DNA of 64,000 nt from APNM01 sp040361335 (GTDB taxonomy: Bacteria; Pseudomonadota; Gammaproteobacteria; Nevskiales; Salinisphaeraceae): the NCBI RefSeq assembly GCF_040361335.1, contig NZ_APNM01000001.1:434001-498000 (forward strand), read 5' to 3'. Of this stretch, positions 9,297 through 20,813 are shown one piece after another. The notes below the pieces were generated by a model. The model was not told the DNA's origin, searched no databases, and worked only from the letters and a program-made list of their open reading frames with translations. The stretch's first letter is position 1, and each line of letters opens with the position of its first letter. The translations under genes were made by a program, and so were the position numbers.

Positions 9297-10023
9297 CCCG
9301 GATATCCGGCGGCTGTGGCCGGTGCCGGCGGCGCTCCTGCTGCTCGGACTCGCGGCCTGCACCTGGCAGGGCTTGCGCCAGCACGACGAGGGGCCGCGCC
9401 GCCTGTACGTCGCCGGCGAGCTGTCGCACGTGTCCGACCGCGCCGTGGTCGAGGCCGCCCGGCCGCATCTCGGCGCCGACTTCTTTGACCTCGACCTGGA
9501 CGCGATCCGGGACGCGGTCGCCGCCGAGCCCTGGCTGGCCGTGGTGCAGGTGCACCGGCGCTGGCCGGACGGGCTCGTGATCCGGGTGCGCGAGCACCGG
9601 CCTGTCGCCCTCTGGGGCGAGGACGCGGTGCTGGCCGCGGACGGCAGCCTGTTCGTGCCGCGCGGTCCGCGGCCCGAGGGCCTGCCGCGATTGGTCGGCC
9701 CCGAGGGCAGCCAGGCGCGGCTGCGCGCGCGCCTGCCGGAACTGCGGGAGATCCTCGCGCCGGCCGGGCACGGGGTCGCGGCCCTCGGCCTGGATCCGCG
9801 CGGCGCCTGGCGACTGGAACTGGACAACGGCCTGGAGCTGCGCCTGGGCCGCACCGACATCGAGACCCGCGTGCGCCGTTTCGTCGAGCACGCCGCGCCG
9901 GCCCTGGGCGAGCGGCTGCAACGGGCGGCCTATGTGGACATGCGCTACGGCGACGGATTCGCGGTCGGCGGATTGCGCGACACGGATACCGATCGGGAGA
10001 GCGAGAATGAGCAAGCGGCCTGA
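9283..10023 (+). CDS. ftsQ: FtsQ, divisome protein with POTRA domain
   Basis: FtsQ is a bitopic inner-membrane protein that links early and late divisome components through its periplasmic part. The 246-residue product has a short cytoplasmic tail, one membrane segment at about residues 11-28, and then a POTRA-like domain (LYVAGELSHVSDRAVVEAA to VIRVREHRPVALW) followed by the FtsQ/DivIB beta domain. The identification rests on this topology, on weak sequence motifs, and strongly on the position between ddl and ftsA. It overlaps both neighbours (14 and 17 bp). The C-terminal 20 residues are acidic and low-complexity. Confidence 0.92.
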   Translation: MKRHSPDIRRLWPVPAALLLLGLAACTWQGLRQHDEGPRRLYVAGELSHVSDRAVVEAARPHLGADFFDLDLDAIRDAVAAEPWLAVVQVHRRWPDGLVIRVREHRPVALWGEDAVLAADGSLFVPRGPRPEGLPRLVGPEGSQARLRARLPELREILAPAGHGVAALGLDPRGAWRLELDNGLELRLGRTDIETRVRRFVEHAAPALGERLQRAAYVDMRYGDGFAVGGLRDTDTDRESENEQAA

Positions 10024-11239
10024 GAAGAACCTGATCGTGGGCCTGGACATCGGCACGTCCAAGGTGGCGTGCATCGTGGCCGAGATCGGCGAGGACGGCG
10101 ATCTCGAGATCATCGGCCTGGGCAGCCACCCGTCCCGCGGCATGAAGAAGGGGATGGTGGTCAATATCGAGTCGACCACCAACGCCATCCGCCGCGCCGT
10201 CGAGGAGGCCGAGCTGATGGCCGGCTGCCGGGTGCAGTCGGTGCACTGCGGGATTTCCGGCGCCCACGTGAAAAGCCTCAACTCGCACGGCATCGTCGCC
10301 GTGCGCAGCAAGGAGGTCACGGAGGCCGACATCGACCGGGTGATCGACGCCGCCTGCGCGGTCGCGATCCCCGCCGACCAGAAGATCCTGCACGTCCTGC
10401 CGCAGGAGTTCGCGGTGGACGACAACGAGGGAATCCAGGAGCCCGTCGGCATGTCCGGCGTGCGGCTGGAGGCCAAGGTGCACATGGTCACCGGGGCCGT
10501 GACGTCGGCGCAGAACATCCAGAAATGCGTCGCCCGCTGCGGCCTGGAGGTCTCCAAGCTGTCGCTGGAGCAGCTCGCCTCCGCGGAGGCGGTGCTGGCC
10601 GACGACGAGAAGGATCTGGGCGTGTGCCTGGTGGACATCGGCGGCGGCACCTCGGACATCGCGGTGTTCGTCAACGGTGCCATCCGCCACACCGCGGTCA
10701 TTCCGATCGCCGGGGATCAGGTCACCAACGACATCGCGGTGGCCCTGCGCACGCCCACCCAACACGCCGAGGGGATCAAGACCCGGTACGGCTGCGCCCT
10801 GCCGGAATTGATCGAGGAGGACGACGCCATCGAGGTGCCCAGCGTGGGCGACCGCCCGCCGCGGCGGCTGTCGCGCTACACCCTGGCGGAAGTGATCAAG
10901 CCCCGCTACGAGGAGCTGTTCGTGCTGATCCACAAGGAACTGGTACGCAGCGGCTTCGACGAGGTGCTGGCCGGGGGCGTGGTGCTTACCGGCGGCTCCG
11001 CGAAGATGGAGGGATTGATCGACCTCGCCGAGGAGGTCTTCCACATGCCCGTCCGTCTGGGTGTGCCGCAGCACGCCCAAGGGCTGACCGATGTCGTCAA
11101 GAACCCCATCCACGCCACGGGCGTGGGTCTGCTGCTGTTCGGGCAGAAATCGATTCCCGGCGGCAGTCTCGGCCGGACCGACAACAGTTTTCAGCAGGTC
11201 TGGCAACGCATGAAGGCTTGGTTTCAAGGCAATTTCTGA
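10007..11239 (+). CDS. ftsA: FtsA, actin-like membrane tether of FtsZ
   Basis: FtsA is an actin-family ATPase that anchors FtsZ filaments to the inner membrane. The 410-residue protein begins MSKRPEKNLIVGLDIGTSK, which includes the phosphate-1 loop. Further motifs are DIGGGTSDIAVF (phosphate-2) and VVLTGGSAKMEG (adenosine). The C-terminus ends in an amphipathic segment, QVWQRMKAWFQ, the usual membrane-targeting helix. The ATG at 10007 lies inside the ftsQ end (17-bp overlap) and is preferred over an in-frame upstream codon that would add 25 residues not seen in the family. Confidence 0.97.
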   Translation: MSKRPEKNLIVGLDIGTSKVACIVAEIGEDGDLEIIGLGSHPSRGMKKGMVVNIESTTNAIRRAVEEAELMAGCRVQSVHCGISGAHVKSLNSHGIVAVRSKEVTEADIDRVIDAACAVAIPADQKILHVLPQEFAVDDNEGIQEPVGMSGVRLEAKVHMVTGAVTSAQNIQKCVARCGLEVSKLSLEQLASAEAVLADDEKDLGVCLVDIGGGTSDIAVFVNGAIRHTAVIPIAGDQVTNDIAVALRTPTQHAEGIKTRYGCALPELIEEDDAIEVPSVGDRPPRRLSRYTLAEVIKPRYEELFVLIHKELVRSGFDEVLAGGVVLTGGSAKMEGLIDLAEEVFHMPVRLGVPQHAQGLTDVVKNPIHATGVGLLLFGQKSIPGGSLGRTDNSFQQVWQRMKAWFQGNF

Positions 11240-11290
11240 TTTTTGACAGTCCGGGCGACCGGACCAAGCACGGCAAGTAGGAGGTGTGTC

Positions 11291-12439
11291 ATGGGCGAAG
11301 TATTCGAATTCGCTGACGAAAGGACCGACAAGGCGGTCATCAAGGTGATCGGCGTCGGTGGCGGCGGTAGTAACACCGTCGATCAGATGGTCACCGCCGG
11401 CATCGAGGGCGTGGACTTCATCTGCGCCAACACCGATGCGCAGCACTTGGAGGGTTGCAAGGCGGACACGCTGGTGCAGCTCGGCGTGAACGTGACCCGG
11501 GGCCTGGGCGCCGGTGCGGACCCCGTGGTCGGCCGGCAGGCCGCCGAGGAGGACCGCGACCGCATCCGCGAGGCCATCGAGGGTGCGGACATGCTGTTCA
11601 TCACCTGCGGCATGGGCGGCGGCACCGGTACCGGCGCGGCGCCGGTGGTGGCCGAGATCGCCCGCGAGCTGGACATCCTGACCCTGGCGGTGGTCACCAA
11701 GCCGTTCCCGTTCGAGCGGGGCAAGCGCATGGAGGTCGCCAAGAATGGCATCCAGGAGTTGCAGGAATACGTGGACTCGCTGATCGTGATCCCGAACGAG
11801 AAGCTGCTCACGGTGCTGGGCAAGGGCACGTCCCTGAAGTCCGCGTTCAAGGCCGCCAACGATGTGCTGCAGAACGCGGTCCAGGGCATCTCCGACCTGA
11901 TCACCCGTCCGGGCCTGATCAACGTCGACTTCGCCGACGTGCGCAAGGTGATGTCGGTGCAGGGCATGGCGATGATGGGCCGGGCCACGGCCGTGGGCGA
12001 CGACCGTGCCCGCGAGGCCGCGGAGGCCGCCCTGTCGAGCCCGCTGCTGGACGACCTGAACCTGCACGGCGCCGAGGGCCTGCTGGTCAACGTCACCGGC
12101 GACGAGAACCTCAGCATCAACGAGTTCCAGCTCGTCAACGAGGTGGTCATGGAGATGACCTCCGAGAACGCCGAGGTGATCGTGGGCACGGCCGTCGATC
12201 ACGACCTGGGCGACGAGCTCTGCGTCACCGTGGTGGCAACCGGCCTGGGCCGGCAGCCGGAGCTGGCGCGCGAGTCCGTGCGCAAGCTGCAGCCGGACGC
12301 CAGCGGCCAGATGCGCTACGAGGACCTGGACAAGCCCACGGTGATCCGCCGGGCGCCGCGGCAGCGTGCCGACGAGAACGCGGCCGTGGACCTGGATTAC
12401 CTGGACGTGCCCGCGTTCCTCCGCAACCAGGCGGACTGA
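11291..12439 (+). CDS. ftsZ: FtsZ, tubulin-like division GTPase
   Basis: FtsZ polymerises into the division ring and treadmills to guide septal wall synthesis. The 382-residue protein has the tubulin signature GGGTGTG within CGMGGGTGTGAAP, the N-terminal VGGGGSNTVDQM loop, and a T7-loop region around INVDFADVR. A short variable linker leads to the conserved C-terminal peptide DYLDVPAFLRNQ, which binds FtsA and ZipA. The start is the ATG at 11291, preceded by a strong ribosome site, AGGAGGTG. The 51-bp gap after ftsA is the first real gap in the operon and may hold regulatory sequence. Confidence 0.98.
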   Translation: MGEVFEFADERTDKAVIKVIGVGGGGSNTVDQMVTAGIEGVDFICANTDAQHLEGCKADTLVQLGVNVTRGLGAGADPVVGRQAAEEDRDRIREAIEGADMLFITCGMGGGTGTGAAPVVAEIARELDILTLAVVTKPFPFERGKRMEVAKNGIQELQEYVDSLIVIPNEKLLTVLGKGTSLKSAFKAANDVLQNAVQGISDLITRPGLINVDFADVRKVMSVQGMAMMGRATAVGDDRAREAAEAALSSPLLDDLNLHGAEGLLVNVTGDENLSINEFQLVNEVVMEMTSENAEVIVGTAVDHDLGDELCVTVVATGLGRQPELARESVRKLQPDASGQMRYEDLDKPTVIRRAPRQRADENAAVDLDYLDVPAFLRNQAD

Positions 12440-12467
12440 ACGCCGGTGTCGGCCGCCCGTCGGAGGG

Positions 12468-12497
12468 ATGGCGACAGCCGCCGTGCGCTGTCGCCAT
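12468..12497 (+). terminator. Stem-loop after ftsZ
   Basis: A perfect 11-bp stem (ATGGCGACAGC with its complement) encloses an 8-nt loop 28 bp after the ftsZ stop. No T-run follows, so it may be an mRNA 3' end or processing hairpin rather than a full intrinsic terminator. Confidence 0.55.
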
Positions 12498-12511
12498 TCG
12501 GGGCAGGTTTG

Positions 12512-12522
12512 TGTGCTAAACT
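12512..12522 (+). promoter_or_regulatory. Candidate extended -10 promoter for lpxC
   Basis: The sequence TGTGCTAAACT contains an extended -10 form (TGC then TAAACT) in the AT-richer stretch between ftsZ and lpxC. No good -35 box is visible at 17-18 bp. It would give lpxC its own promoter after the ftsZ stem-loop. Confidence 0.35.
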
Positions 12523-12668
12523 GTTGCGCTTAATGAATTGTTCACTGCAACAATTTCTGCACGCACGCCCCTGTTCAGCGGGCGTTAATGGGGCAGGCTA
12601 GAGTATTGGCGCTAACGGTGACGGTTTCATGACACGTCGCCGCTCGCTGACTTGAGGGAAGGTGCGGA

Positions 12669-13586
12669 ATGCTGAGACAACGAACGCTGAAGAATCCGAT
12701 CCGTGCCACCGGGGTGGGACTGCATACCGGCCACAAGGTCTACATGACCCTGCGGCCCGCGCCGGCGGACCACGGCATCGTGTTCCGTCGCACCGACTTG
12801 TCTCCCGCGGTGGAGTTGAAGGGCGACGCGATGAAGGTCGGCGAAACCACGCTGGCCACGACCCTGGTGCAGGACGACGTCCGGGTCTCCACCGTGGAGC
12901 ACCTGCTGTCGGCGATGGCCGGCCTGGGCATCGACAACGCCGTGGTCGAGCTTTCGGCCGACGAGGTGCCGATCATGGACGGCAGCGCCGGCCCGTTCGT
13001 GTTCCTGATCCAGTCGGCCGGCATCCAGGAGCTGGACGCACCTAAGCGGTTCATCCGTATCCGCCAGCCGGTGCAGGTCGCCGATGAAGACAAGTGGGCC
13101 CGTTTCGATCCCTACGACGGCTTCAAGGTCAGCTTCGGCATCGACTTCAACCACCCGGCCTTCGACGCGGATACCCAGACCGCGAGCGTCGACTTCTCGA
13201 CCACCTCCTTCGTGAAGGAAGTCTCGCGGGCACGCACCTTCGGTTTCATGCGCGATATCGAGTTCCTGCGCTCGCACAACCTGGCGCGGGGCGGCAGCAT
13301 GGATAACGCCGTGGTGCTGGACGACTATCGGGTGCTCAACGCCGACGGCCTGCGTTACGACAACGAGTTCGTGCGCCACAAGATCCTGGACGCCATCGGC
13401 GATCTCTACCTGCTGGGCCACGGCCTGATCGGCAGCTTTTCCGGCTACAAGTCGGGGCACGCGCTCAACAACAAGCTGCTGCGCGCGCTCATGGCCGAGC
13501 CGGATGCCTGGGAAGAGGTCACCTTCGACGATGTCGAGACCGCGCCCATCGCCTACGCCAACGCGCGGCCGGTCACCGCGGCCTGA
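12669..13586 (+). CDS. lpxC: LpxC, UDP-3-O-acyl-GlcNAc deacetylase
   Basis: LpxC is the zinc-dependent committed enzyme of lipid A synthesis and acts in the cytoplasm. The 305-residue protein shows family motifs in order: TGVGLHTG at the N-terminus, TVEHLLSAM with the first zinc histidine, IMDGSAGPFVF, and HKILDAIGDLYLLG with the second histidine and the aspartate ligand. The ATG at 12669 follows a weak purine-rich site (GGGAAGG). It sits 229 bp after ftsZ, the conserved position, but with a gap that probably contains its own promoter. The gene converges with dciA across a hairpin-rich spacer. Confidence 0.98.
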   Translation: MLRQRTLKNPIRATGVGLHTGHKVYMTLRPAPADHGIVFRRTDLSPAVELKGDAMKVGETTLATTLVQDDVRVSTVEHLLSAMAGLGIDNAVVELSADEVPIMDGSAGPFVFLIQSAGIQELDAPKRFIRIRQPVQVADEDKWARFDPYDGFKVSFGIDFNHPAFDADTQTASVDFSTTSFVKEVSRARTFGFMRDIEFLRSHNLARGGSMDNAVVLDDYRVLNADGLRYDNEFVRHKILDAIGDLYLLGHGLIGSFSGYKSGHALNNKLLRALMAEPDAWEEVTFDDVETAPIAYANARPVTAA

Positions 13587-13590
13587 TAGA

Positions 13591-13658
13591 TCCCCCTGTC
13601 CCCCTTCCCAAAGGGGGAACGCAGCTTCTTCCCCCTTTCCAAAGGGGGAGGAGGGGGA
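13591..13658. terminator. Double C5T3/A3G5 hairpin between convergent lpxC and dciA
   Basis: Two palindromes lie in tandem, CCCCCTT-ccca-AAGGGGG (13600-13617) and CCCCCTTT-cc-AAAGGGGG (13631-13648), inside an outer CCCCCT/AGGGGG pairing. They fill the 81 bp between two convergent stops and can act on both strands. A related element lies at 27719-27775. Confidence 0.65.
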
Positions 13659-13667
13659 TTCCGGGTC

Positions 13668-14108
13668 TCACCCCGCCGTTTCCGCCAACCGCCGCAACGC
13701 CGCCGCGAGAGCGGGGTTGTCCTCCACGCAGCGCGCCGTCGCGCCGAGTTGTTTGCGGGCGTCGTCCGAGAGTCGGCGGGGAGGCCGCGGCGCCGCCGCC
13801 GGTCCGGCCATGGGACGCACCCGGATATCCACGCGCGGCACGTCGCGCCGCATGCGCTGGGCCAGCGCCCGGCGGATCGTGTTCTGCTGATAACGCAGCC
13901 GGGTGGCCCAGCCGCCGTTGGCGACATGCAGGACCAATCCCCGCTCGTCGCAGGCCGCCACCCGCACCTGATCGCGGGCCTCGGCGGGCAATCCGTCCCG
14001 GACAACCGCCTCAATTTCTTGCAGAAACGCGACGCGCCTGAGTACACTCGCAAGTGTCTGAGGGGGCGACCGTAATAAATCGTTAACGGAACGGGGCGGT
14101 TTTCTCAT
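13668..14108 (-). CDS. dciA: DciA family protein (DUF721), helicase-loading factor
   Basis: DciA proteins help load the replicative DnaB helicase in bacteria without DnaC. The 146-residue protein has the DUF721 features: an N-terminal helical part (VNDLLRSPPQTLASVLRR), then the core GLVLHVANGGWATRLRYQQ in which a tryptophan and basic residues are conserved. This is followed by a proline- and arginine-rich linker. The ATG at 14108 is preferred over a GTG at 14132. The gene diverges from the M23 peptidase gene with 41 bp between the starts. The position between lpxC and secA is common for this family in gammaproteobacteria. Confidence 0.85.
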   Translation of the reverse strand: MRKPPRSVNDLLRSPPQTLASVLRRVAFLQEIEAVVRDGLPAEARDQVRVAACDERGLVLHVANGGWATRLRYQQNTIRRALAQRMRRDVPRVDIRVRPMAGPAAAPRPPRRLSDDARKQLGATARCVEDNPALAAALRRLAETAG

Positions 14109-14149
14109 TACCGAGGCGACCGGCCGGGGCACGAAATAGCCATAGTCAT

Positions 14150-15088
14150 ATGGACATCATACTGATCAGCCACGAGCGCGGACAGAGCCTGCGTCTGCGG
14201 GTGCAGCCGCGTTCCCTGAAGCTGCTCGCACCTCTGGTCCTGGTCCCGGCGATGCTGCTGGGCGCGGCGGGTTGGGCCGGTTACGCCCTGGCGCCGGACG
14301 CCCGCGGTGTCGACCGCGTGCTGGAGGCCACCGCCGTCTGGGACAAGCAGGTGTCGGCGCAGCGGCGGGAAATCGCGGACCTGCGGCAGCGCATGGACGA
14401 TAACCTCCATGCCCTGGCGCAGCGTCTGGGCCAATTGCAGGCGCACGTGACCCGGCTCAACGCGGTCGGCGAGCGCATGACCCTGATGGCCGAACTGGAC
14501 ACCGGGGAATTCGATTTCAACAACCCGCCGCCGCTCGGCGGTCCCGAGGAGCAGACGGTGGCGGGCTCGCCGCCGTCCGTCGACGAGTTCCGCGCCGCCC
14601 TCGATCGCTTCTCCAGCGAGCTGGATGCCCGCGAGCGGCAGATGCGCGTGCTGCGGGACCTGATGGTCGCCGGCGAGCTGCGCGAGGAGGTCATGCCCTC
14701 GGGCCGGCCGGTCAAGAGCGGCTGGGTATCCTCCGGTTTCGGCGTACGCACCGACCCGTTCACCGGCCGCCGTACCAGCCATCACGGCATCGATTTCGCC
14801 GGCGCCCTGGGCACGGAGGTCATCGCGGTGGCCTCGGGCGTGGTCAGCCTCGCCGAACGTCGCTCCGGCTACGGCAACGTGGTGGAGATCAACCACGGCA
14901 ACGGTTACGTGACGCGATACGGCCACAACCAGAAGCTCCTGGTATCGGTGGGCGAGCGCGTGAGCAAGGGTCAGCTCATCGCCAAGATGGGCTCCACCGG
15001 CCGCTCCACCGGCCCGCACGTGCACTTCGAGGTGCTGCGTAACGGCCGGGTCGTGAACCCCACCTCGTACATACACGCGTCGCGTTGA
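14150..15088 (+). CDS. Membrane-anchored M23 family metallopeptidase (LytM-like)
   Basis: This is a probable peptidoglycan endopeptidase or amidase activator facing the periplasm. The 312-residue protein has a short cytoplasmic N-terminus, a membrane segment at about residues 25-45, a coiled-coil-like region (residues 60-170), and a C-terminal M23 domain. The zinc ligands are visible as HHGIDFAG (H-x3-D) and GPHVHFEV (H-x-H), so the domain looks catalytically complete. It precedes secA, a conserved place in many gammaproteobacteria. Which bond it cuts cannot be told from sequence. It diverges from dciA. Confidence 0.9.
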   Translation: MDIILISHERGQSLRLRVQPRSLKLLAPLVLVPAMLLGAAGWAGYALAPDARGVDRVLEATAVWDKQVSAQRREIADLRQRMDDNLHALAQRLGQLQAHVTRLNAVGERMTLMAELDTGEFDFNNPPPLGGPEEQTVAGSPPSVDEFRAALDRFSSELDARERQMRVLRDLMVAGELREEVMPSGRPVKSGWVSSGFGVRTDPFTGRRTSHHGIDFAGALGTEVIAVASGVVSLAERRSGYGNVVEINHGNGYVTRYGHNQKLLVSVGERVSKGQLIAKMGSTGRSTGPHVHFEVLRNGRVVNPTSYIHASR

Positions 15089-15143
15089 GCGCGGCGCGTG
15101 CCGTTGCGGGCTTCTTCAGGCCTCCGGTTTCGCGTTCGATGTC

Positions 15144-15168
15144 TGCCGGCCCGGCCCCGTGGCCGGCA
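15144..15168 (+). terminator. Stem-loop between the M23 gene and secA
   Basis: An 8-bp GC-rich stem (TGCCGGCC/GGCCGGCA) with a 9-nt loop lies 56 bp after the M23 stop. No T-run follows, so its role as a terminator is uncertain. The rest of the 222-bp gap shows no clear promoter boxes to me. Confidence 0.4.
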
Positions 15169-15310
15169 ATGCGCAATCCCGAATCCAAACGTGACGCGTG
15201 CCGGCCGCCGGTCGGCTGAAATCCGCCCGTTCCCTGCGGTATGATGCCTGCCTTCCGTTGTCGAGGCGCGGGGCACTTTCCGCCGTGCGCGCTGTCACAC
15301 CCGAGGTCCG

Positions 15311-18160
<2,850 letters not shown>

Positions 18161-18163
18161 AGT

Positions 18164-18204
18164 CCCCTCTCCCCCTTTAGGGGGAGAGGGTCAGGGTGAG
18201 GGGG
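18164..18204 (+). repeat. CCCTCTCCCCC hairpin repeat after secA
   Basis: A perfect 11-bp stem, CCCTCTCCCCC-ttta-GGGGGAGAGGG (18165-18190), is followed by TCAGGGTGAGGGGG. The same family recurs at 50389-50429. It sits 5 bp after the secA stop and may end secA transcription. Confidence 0.7.
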
Positions 18205-18267
18205 CGATACAAAGGCACCTTCATCCGGGTCTTCTCCCCGAGGGGGATGGGTTCTGGAATCAAGCCC

Positions 18268-19479
18268 ATGGCCGTCAATCTGAATCCACCTGAAGACCTC
18301 CTGCCCATCCCCGGCATTAGAGTCGGCACCGCCGAGGCCGCGATCAAGCGGCCGGGCCGCGATGATCTCGCCCTGTTCGAGCTGGCACCGGGATCGCACA
18401 CCGCCGCGGTATTCACCCGCAACGCCTTCGCCGCCGCGCCGGTTGTCGTAGCGCGCGAGCACTGGTCCGAGGCCGAGCCGCGGGCGCTGCTGGTCAACAG
18501 CGGCAATGCCAACGCCGGCACCGGCGCGCGCGGTCTCGCAGACGCGCGCGAGAGTTGCGAGGCGGTCGCACGCGCACTGGGCGTGACCGCCGACGCCGTC
18601 CTGCCGTTCTCCACCGGCGTGATCGGGCAGCCGTTACCCATGGATCGCCTGGGCGCCGCCGTGCCCCGCGCCGTGGCCGATCTGCGCGACGACGGTTGGC
18701 TGGACGCCGCGCACGCCATCATGACCACCGACACCGTGTCCAAGGCCGCCTCGCGTCGGGTCGGGCTGGACGACGGCGAGGTCACGCTCACCGGCATCGC
18801 CAAGGGCTCCGGCATGATCCGTCCGGACATGGCGACCATGCTGGCCTTCGTCGCCACCGACGCCGCGATCGAGCGATCCGATCTGCAGGCAGCGCTGTCG
18901 GCGGCCGTACGCGATTCGTTCAACAGCATCACCGTCGACGGCGACACCTCGACCAACGATGCCTGCCTGGCCGTGGCCACGGGACAGGGCCGCGCCCTGG
19001 GACCTGACGATGCCGGCTGGGCGCGGTTCACCGCCGCGCTGACCGATCTTTGCACCGAGCTGGCCCAGGCGATCGTGCGCGACGCCGAGGGCGCGACCCG
19101 CTTCATCACCATCGAGGTCGCCGGTGCCCGCGACGAGGCCGAGGCCCGCGCGGTCGGGTTTACCGTGGCGCACTCGCCGCTGGTCAAGACCGCCGCCTTC
19201 GCCGGCGACCCCAACTGGGGTCGCATCCTGGCCGCCGTCGGTCGCGCCGGACTGGACGACCTGGATATCGCCGGGGTCGACATCGCTCTCGACGACGTCG
19301 CCATCGTCCGCGGCGGCGAGCCGGCCGGCGAATACCGCGAGGCCGACGGCGCCGCCGTGATGGCCCGCTCCGAGTTCGCCATCCGCATCGACCTCGGCCG
19401 CGGTTCCGCCCGCGCCCGCATCTGGACCTCGGACCTGTCCTACGAGTACGTCAAGATCAACGCCGAGTACCGGACCTGA
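18268..19479 (+). CDS. argJ: ArgJ, bifunctional ornithine acetyltransferase / N-acetylglutamate synthase
   Basis: ArgJ recycles the acetyl group in arginine synthesis, moving it from N-acetylornithine to glutamate; some members also use acetyl-CoA. The 403-residue precursor carries the self-cleavage site in KGSGMIRPDMATMLAF, where the chain breaks between Ala and Thr and the Thr becomes the nucleophile. Other motifs are VNSGNANAGTG and DGDTSTNDA. The ATG at 18268 gives the family length; an upstream in-frame ATG at 18196 would run into a repeat and add 24 unrelated residues. The TGA stop shares its last base with a long palindrome of the REP-like family. Confidence 0.96.
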   Translation: MAVNLNPPEDLLPIPGIRVGTAEAAIKRPGRDDLALFELAPGSHTAAVFTRNAFAAAPVVVAREHWSEAEPRALLVNSGNANAGTGARGLADARESCEAVARALGVTADAVLPFSTGVIGQPLPMDRLGAAVPRAVADLRDDGWLDAAHAIMTTDTVSKAASRRVGLDDGEVTLTGIAKGSGMIRPDMATMLAFVATDAAIERSDLQAALSAAVRDSFNSITVDGDTSTNDACLAVATGQGRALGPDDAGWARFTAALTDLCTELAQAIVRDAEGATRFITIEVAGARDEAEARAVGFTVAHSPLVKTAAFAGDPNWGRILAAVGRAGLDDLDIAGVDIALDDVAIVRGGEPAGEYREADGAAVMARSEFAIRIDLGRGSARARIWTSDLSYEYVKINAEYRT

Positions 19480-19534
19480 ATTAAGGGGACGGTATACTTA
19501 ATTCCAAGAAATTAAGTATACCGTCCCCTTAATT
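19479..19534. repeat. REP-like palindrome copy 1 (argJ 3' end)
   Basis: Two perfect 25-nt arms (19479-19503 and 19510-19534; core GGGGACGGTATACTTAATT) enclose a 6-nt loop. The left arm begins on the last base of the argJ TGA stop. The right arm ends 19 bp before the Nudix-ThiE start. Confidence 0.95.
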
Positions 19535-19553
19535 TTGTAGTGCAAGGAAAACC

Positions 19554-20531
19554 GTGACCATCGCCAACGACGAAGCGAGCCGGGAGAAACCGTTCCTCTA
19601 TATCGCCGTCGGTGTGCTGCGCGCCGCCGACGGCCGGGTGCTGATCGCCAAGCGGCGGCCCGGTAAGCCGGGGGCGGGCAAGTGGGAATTCCCCGGCGGC
19701 AAGCGCGAGCCCGGCGAGGCCGTGGCGGAGGCGTTGGCGCGGGAGCTGGACGAGGAACTCGGCGTACACGTGCGCGAGACCCGGCCGCTGATCCGTTTCG
19801 CCCACGATTACAGCGATCGCCGGGTGCTTCTGGATATCCATCTGGTCGAGTCCTGGGGCGGCGTAGCGTACGGCCGCGAGGGCCAGGAACTCGCCTGGAG
19901 CCGGCCCGAGCGGCTCGACGAATACGACTTGCTGTCGGCGAACACCCCGGTCGTCGCGGCCCTGCGATTACCTCCCCGGTACCTGATCACCCCCGCGCCG
20001 GACGATGACACGGCCGGCTTCATGGCCGCGGCGGAGCGGGCCTTGGCCGGTGGCCTGCGCCTACTGCGCCTGCGGGCCTGGGATCTGGACGATGATGCCT
20101 ACGAGGTCCTGGCGCGCGAGCTGCAGTCGCTGGCCGCCGGGCATGATGCGGCGTTGTTGCTGGACCGGGACGCCGTCATGGTCAAACGCGTTGGCGCGGC
20201 CGGCTTGCACCTGACGGCACGCGCGCTGCGTTCGCTGGCGCGGCGTCCCCTGCCGGCCGGCTTCTGGGTCGGGGCGTCCTGTCACGGTCGCGCCGACCTG
20301 GAACGCGCCATCGGTCTGGGCGCCGATTTCGCCACCCTGTCGCCGGTCGCGGCCACGCCCAGCCATCCCGATGCGGCGCCGCTGGGTTGGGAAGGTTTCG
20401 CGCGGGCGCGCGAGGGTCTGGCCCTGCCGGTCTACGCCCTGGGCGGCGTCGGGCCCGAGGAATGCGATGCCGCCTGGGAAGCGGGCGCGCAGGGCGTTGC
20501 CGGTATCCGGAGCCTGTGGCCGGGCCGATAG
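19554..20531 (+). CDS. Nudix (MutT-like) hydrolase fused to a ThiE/TenI-like domain
   Basis: The first 135 residues form a MutT-type Nudix domain that probably cleans oxidised dGTP from the pool. The Nudix box is complete (GGKREPGEAVAEALARELDEE continuing to ELG). Residues from about 145 to 325 resemble thiamine phosphate synthase (TenI fold: LLRLRA, LLLDRDAV, GLHLTARALR, YALGGVGPEEC). The usual GQxDLP loop is replaced, so thiamine phosphate synthase activity is doubtful. This fusion occurs in the mutT position of many gammaproteobacteria. The start is GTG at 19554. The gene converges with yacG, and a palindrome lies between the two stops. Confidence 0.9.
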   Translation: MTIANDEASREKPFLYIAVGVLRAADGRVLIAKRRPGKPGAGKWEFPGGKREPGEAVAEALARELDEELGVHVRETRPLIRFAHDYSDRRVLLDIHLVESWGGVAYGREGQELAWSRPERLDEYDLLSANTPVVAALRLPPRYLITPAPDDDTAGFMAAAERALAGGLRLLRLRAWDLDDDAYEVLARELQSLAAGHDAALLLDRDAVMVKRVGAAGLHLTARALRSLARRPLPAGFWVGASCHGRADLERAIGLGADFATLSPVAATPSHPDAAPLGWEGFARAREGLALPVYALGGVGPEECDAAWEAGAQGVAGIRSLWPGR

Positions 20532-20534
20532 GGT

Positions 20535-20589
20535 AATTAAGGGGACGGTATACTTAATTTATAGAATTAAGTATACCGTCCCCTTAATT
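20535..20589. repeat. REP-like palindrome copy 2 (between convergent mutT-like gene and yacG)
   Basis: Arms of 25 nt at 20535-20559 and 20565-20589 are identical to copy 1, with a 5-nt loop. The right arm ends on the last base of the yacG stop, read on the minus strand, so its junction with TGA is the same as at argJ. Confidence 0.95.
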
Positions 20590-20795
20590 CAGTGCCGGCT
20601 TTCGGTGGGTCCGTCCCAGGGCTCGCCGGTCCCACTCTCCGGATCCGGTTCGCCAGGGATGTGGTGTTCCTCGCTGAGCCATTCGCCCAGGTCTATCAGC
20701 TTGCAGCGGCGGCAGCAGAAGGGCCGCCAGGGGTTGTCCTTGCCGGCCGAGGCCGGTTCGCCGCAATGGGGGCAGGGGATCTGTCCTCGGGCCAT
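20589..20795 (-). CDS. yacG: YacG, zinc-ribbon DNA gyrase inhibitor
   Basis: YacG binds the GyrB subunit of DNA gyrase and blocks DNA binding in E. coli. The 68-residue protein has the four zinc cysteines in CPHC and FCCRRC, the motif LIDLGEWLSEEH, and an acidic C-terminal tail. It lies in the conserved order coaE-zapD-yacG, 18 bp after zapD. Its TGA stop shares a base with REP-like copy 2. The ATG at 20795 is the only suitable start. Confidence 0.95.
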   Translation of the reverse strand: MARGQIPCPHCGEPASAGKDNPWRPFCCRRCKLIDLGEWLSEEHHIPGEPDPESGTGEPWDGPTESRH

Positions 20796-20813
20796 GATTC
20801 CGGTCGTTCGGGG

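Noticed and set aside
9283..9365. LGLAAC in FtsQ looks like a lipobox
   Set aside because: It lies in the single membrane helix of FtsQ, there is no typical lipoprotein signal layout, and FtsQ is known as a bitopic protein.
9011..12202. Open frame of over 1,000 codons antisense to ftsQ-ftsA-ftsZ
   Set aside because: It is a GC-rich shadow of well-identified genes on the other strand and has low-complexity His/Gly/Arg composition. The same holds for long antisense frames over secA (15.4-17.9 kb) and murF.
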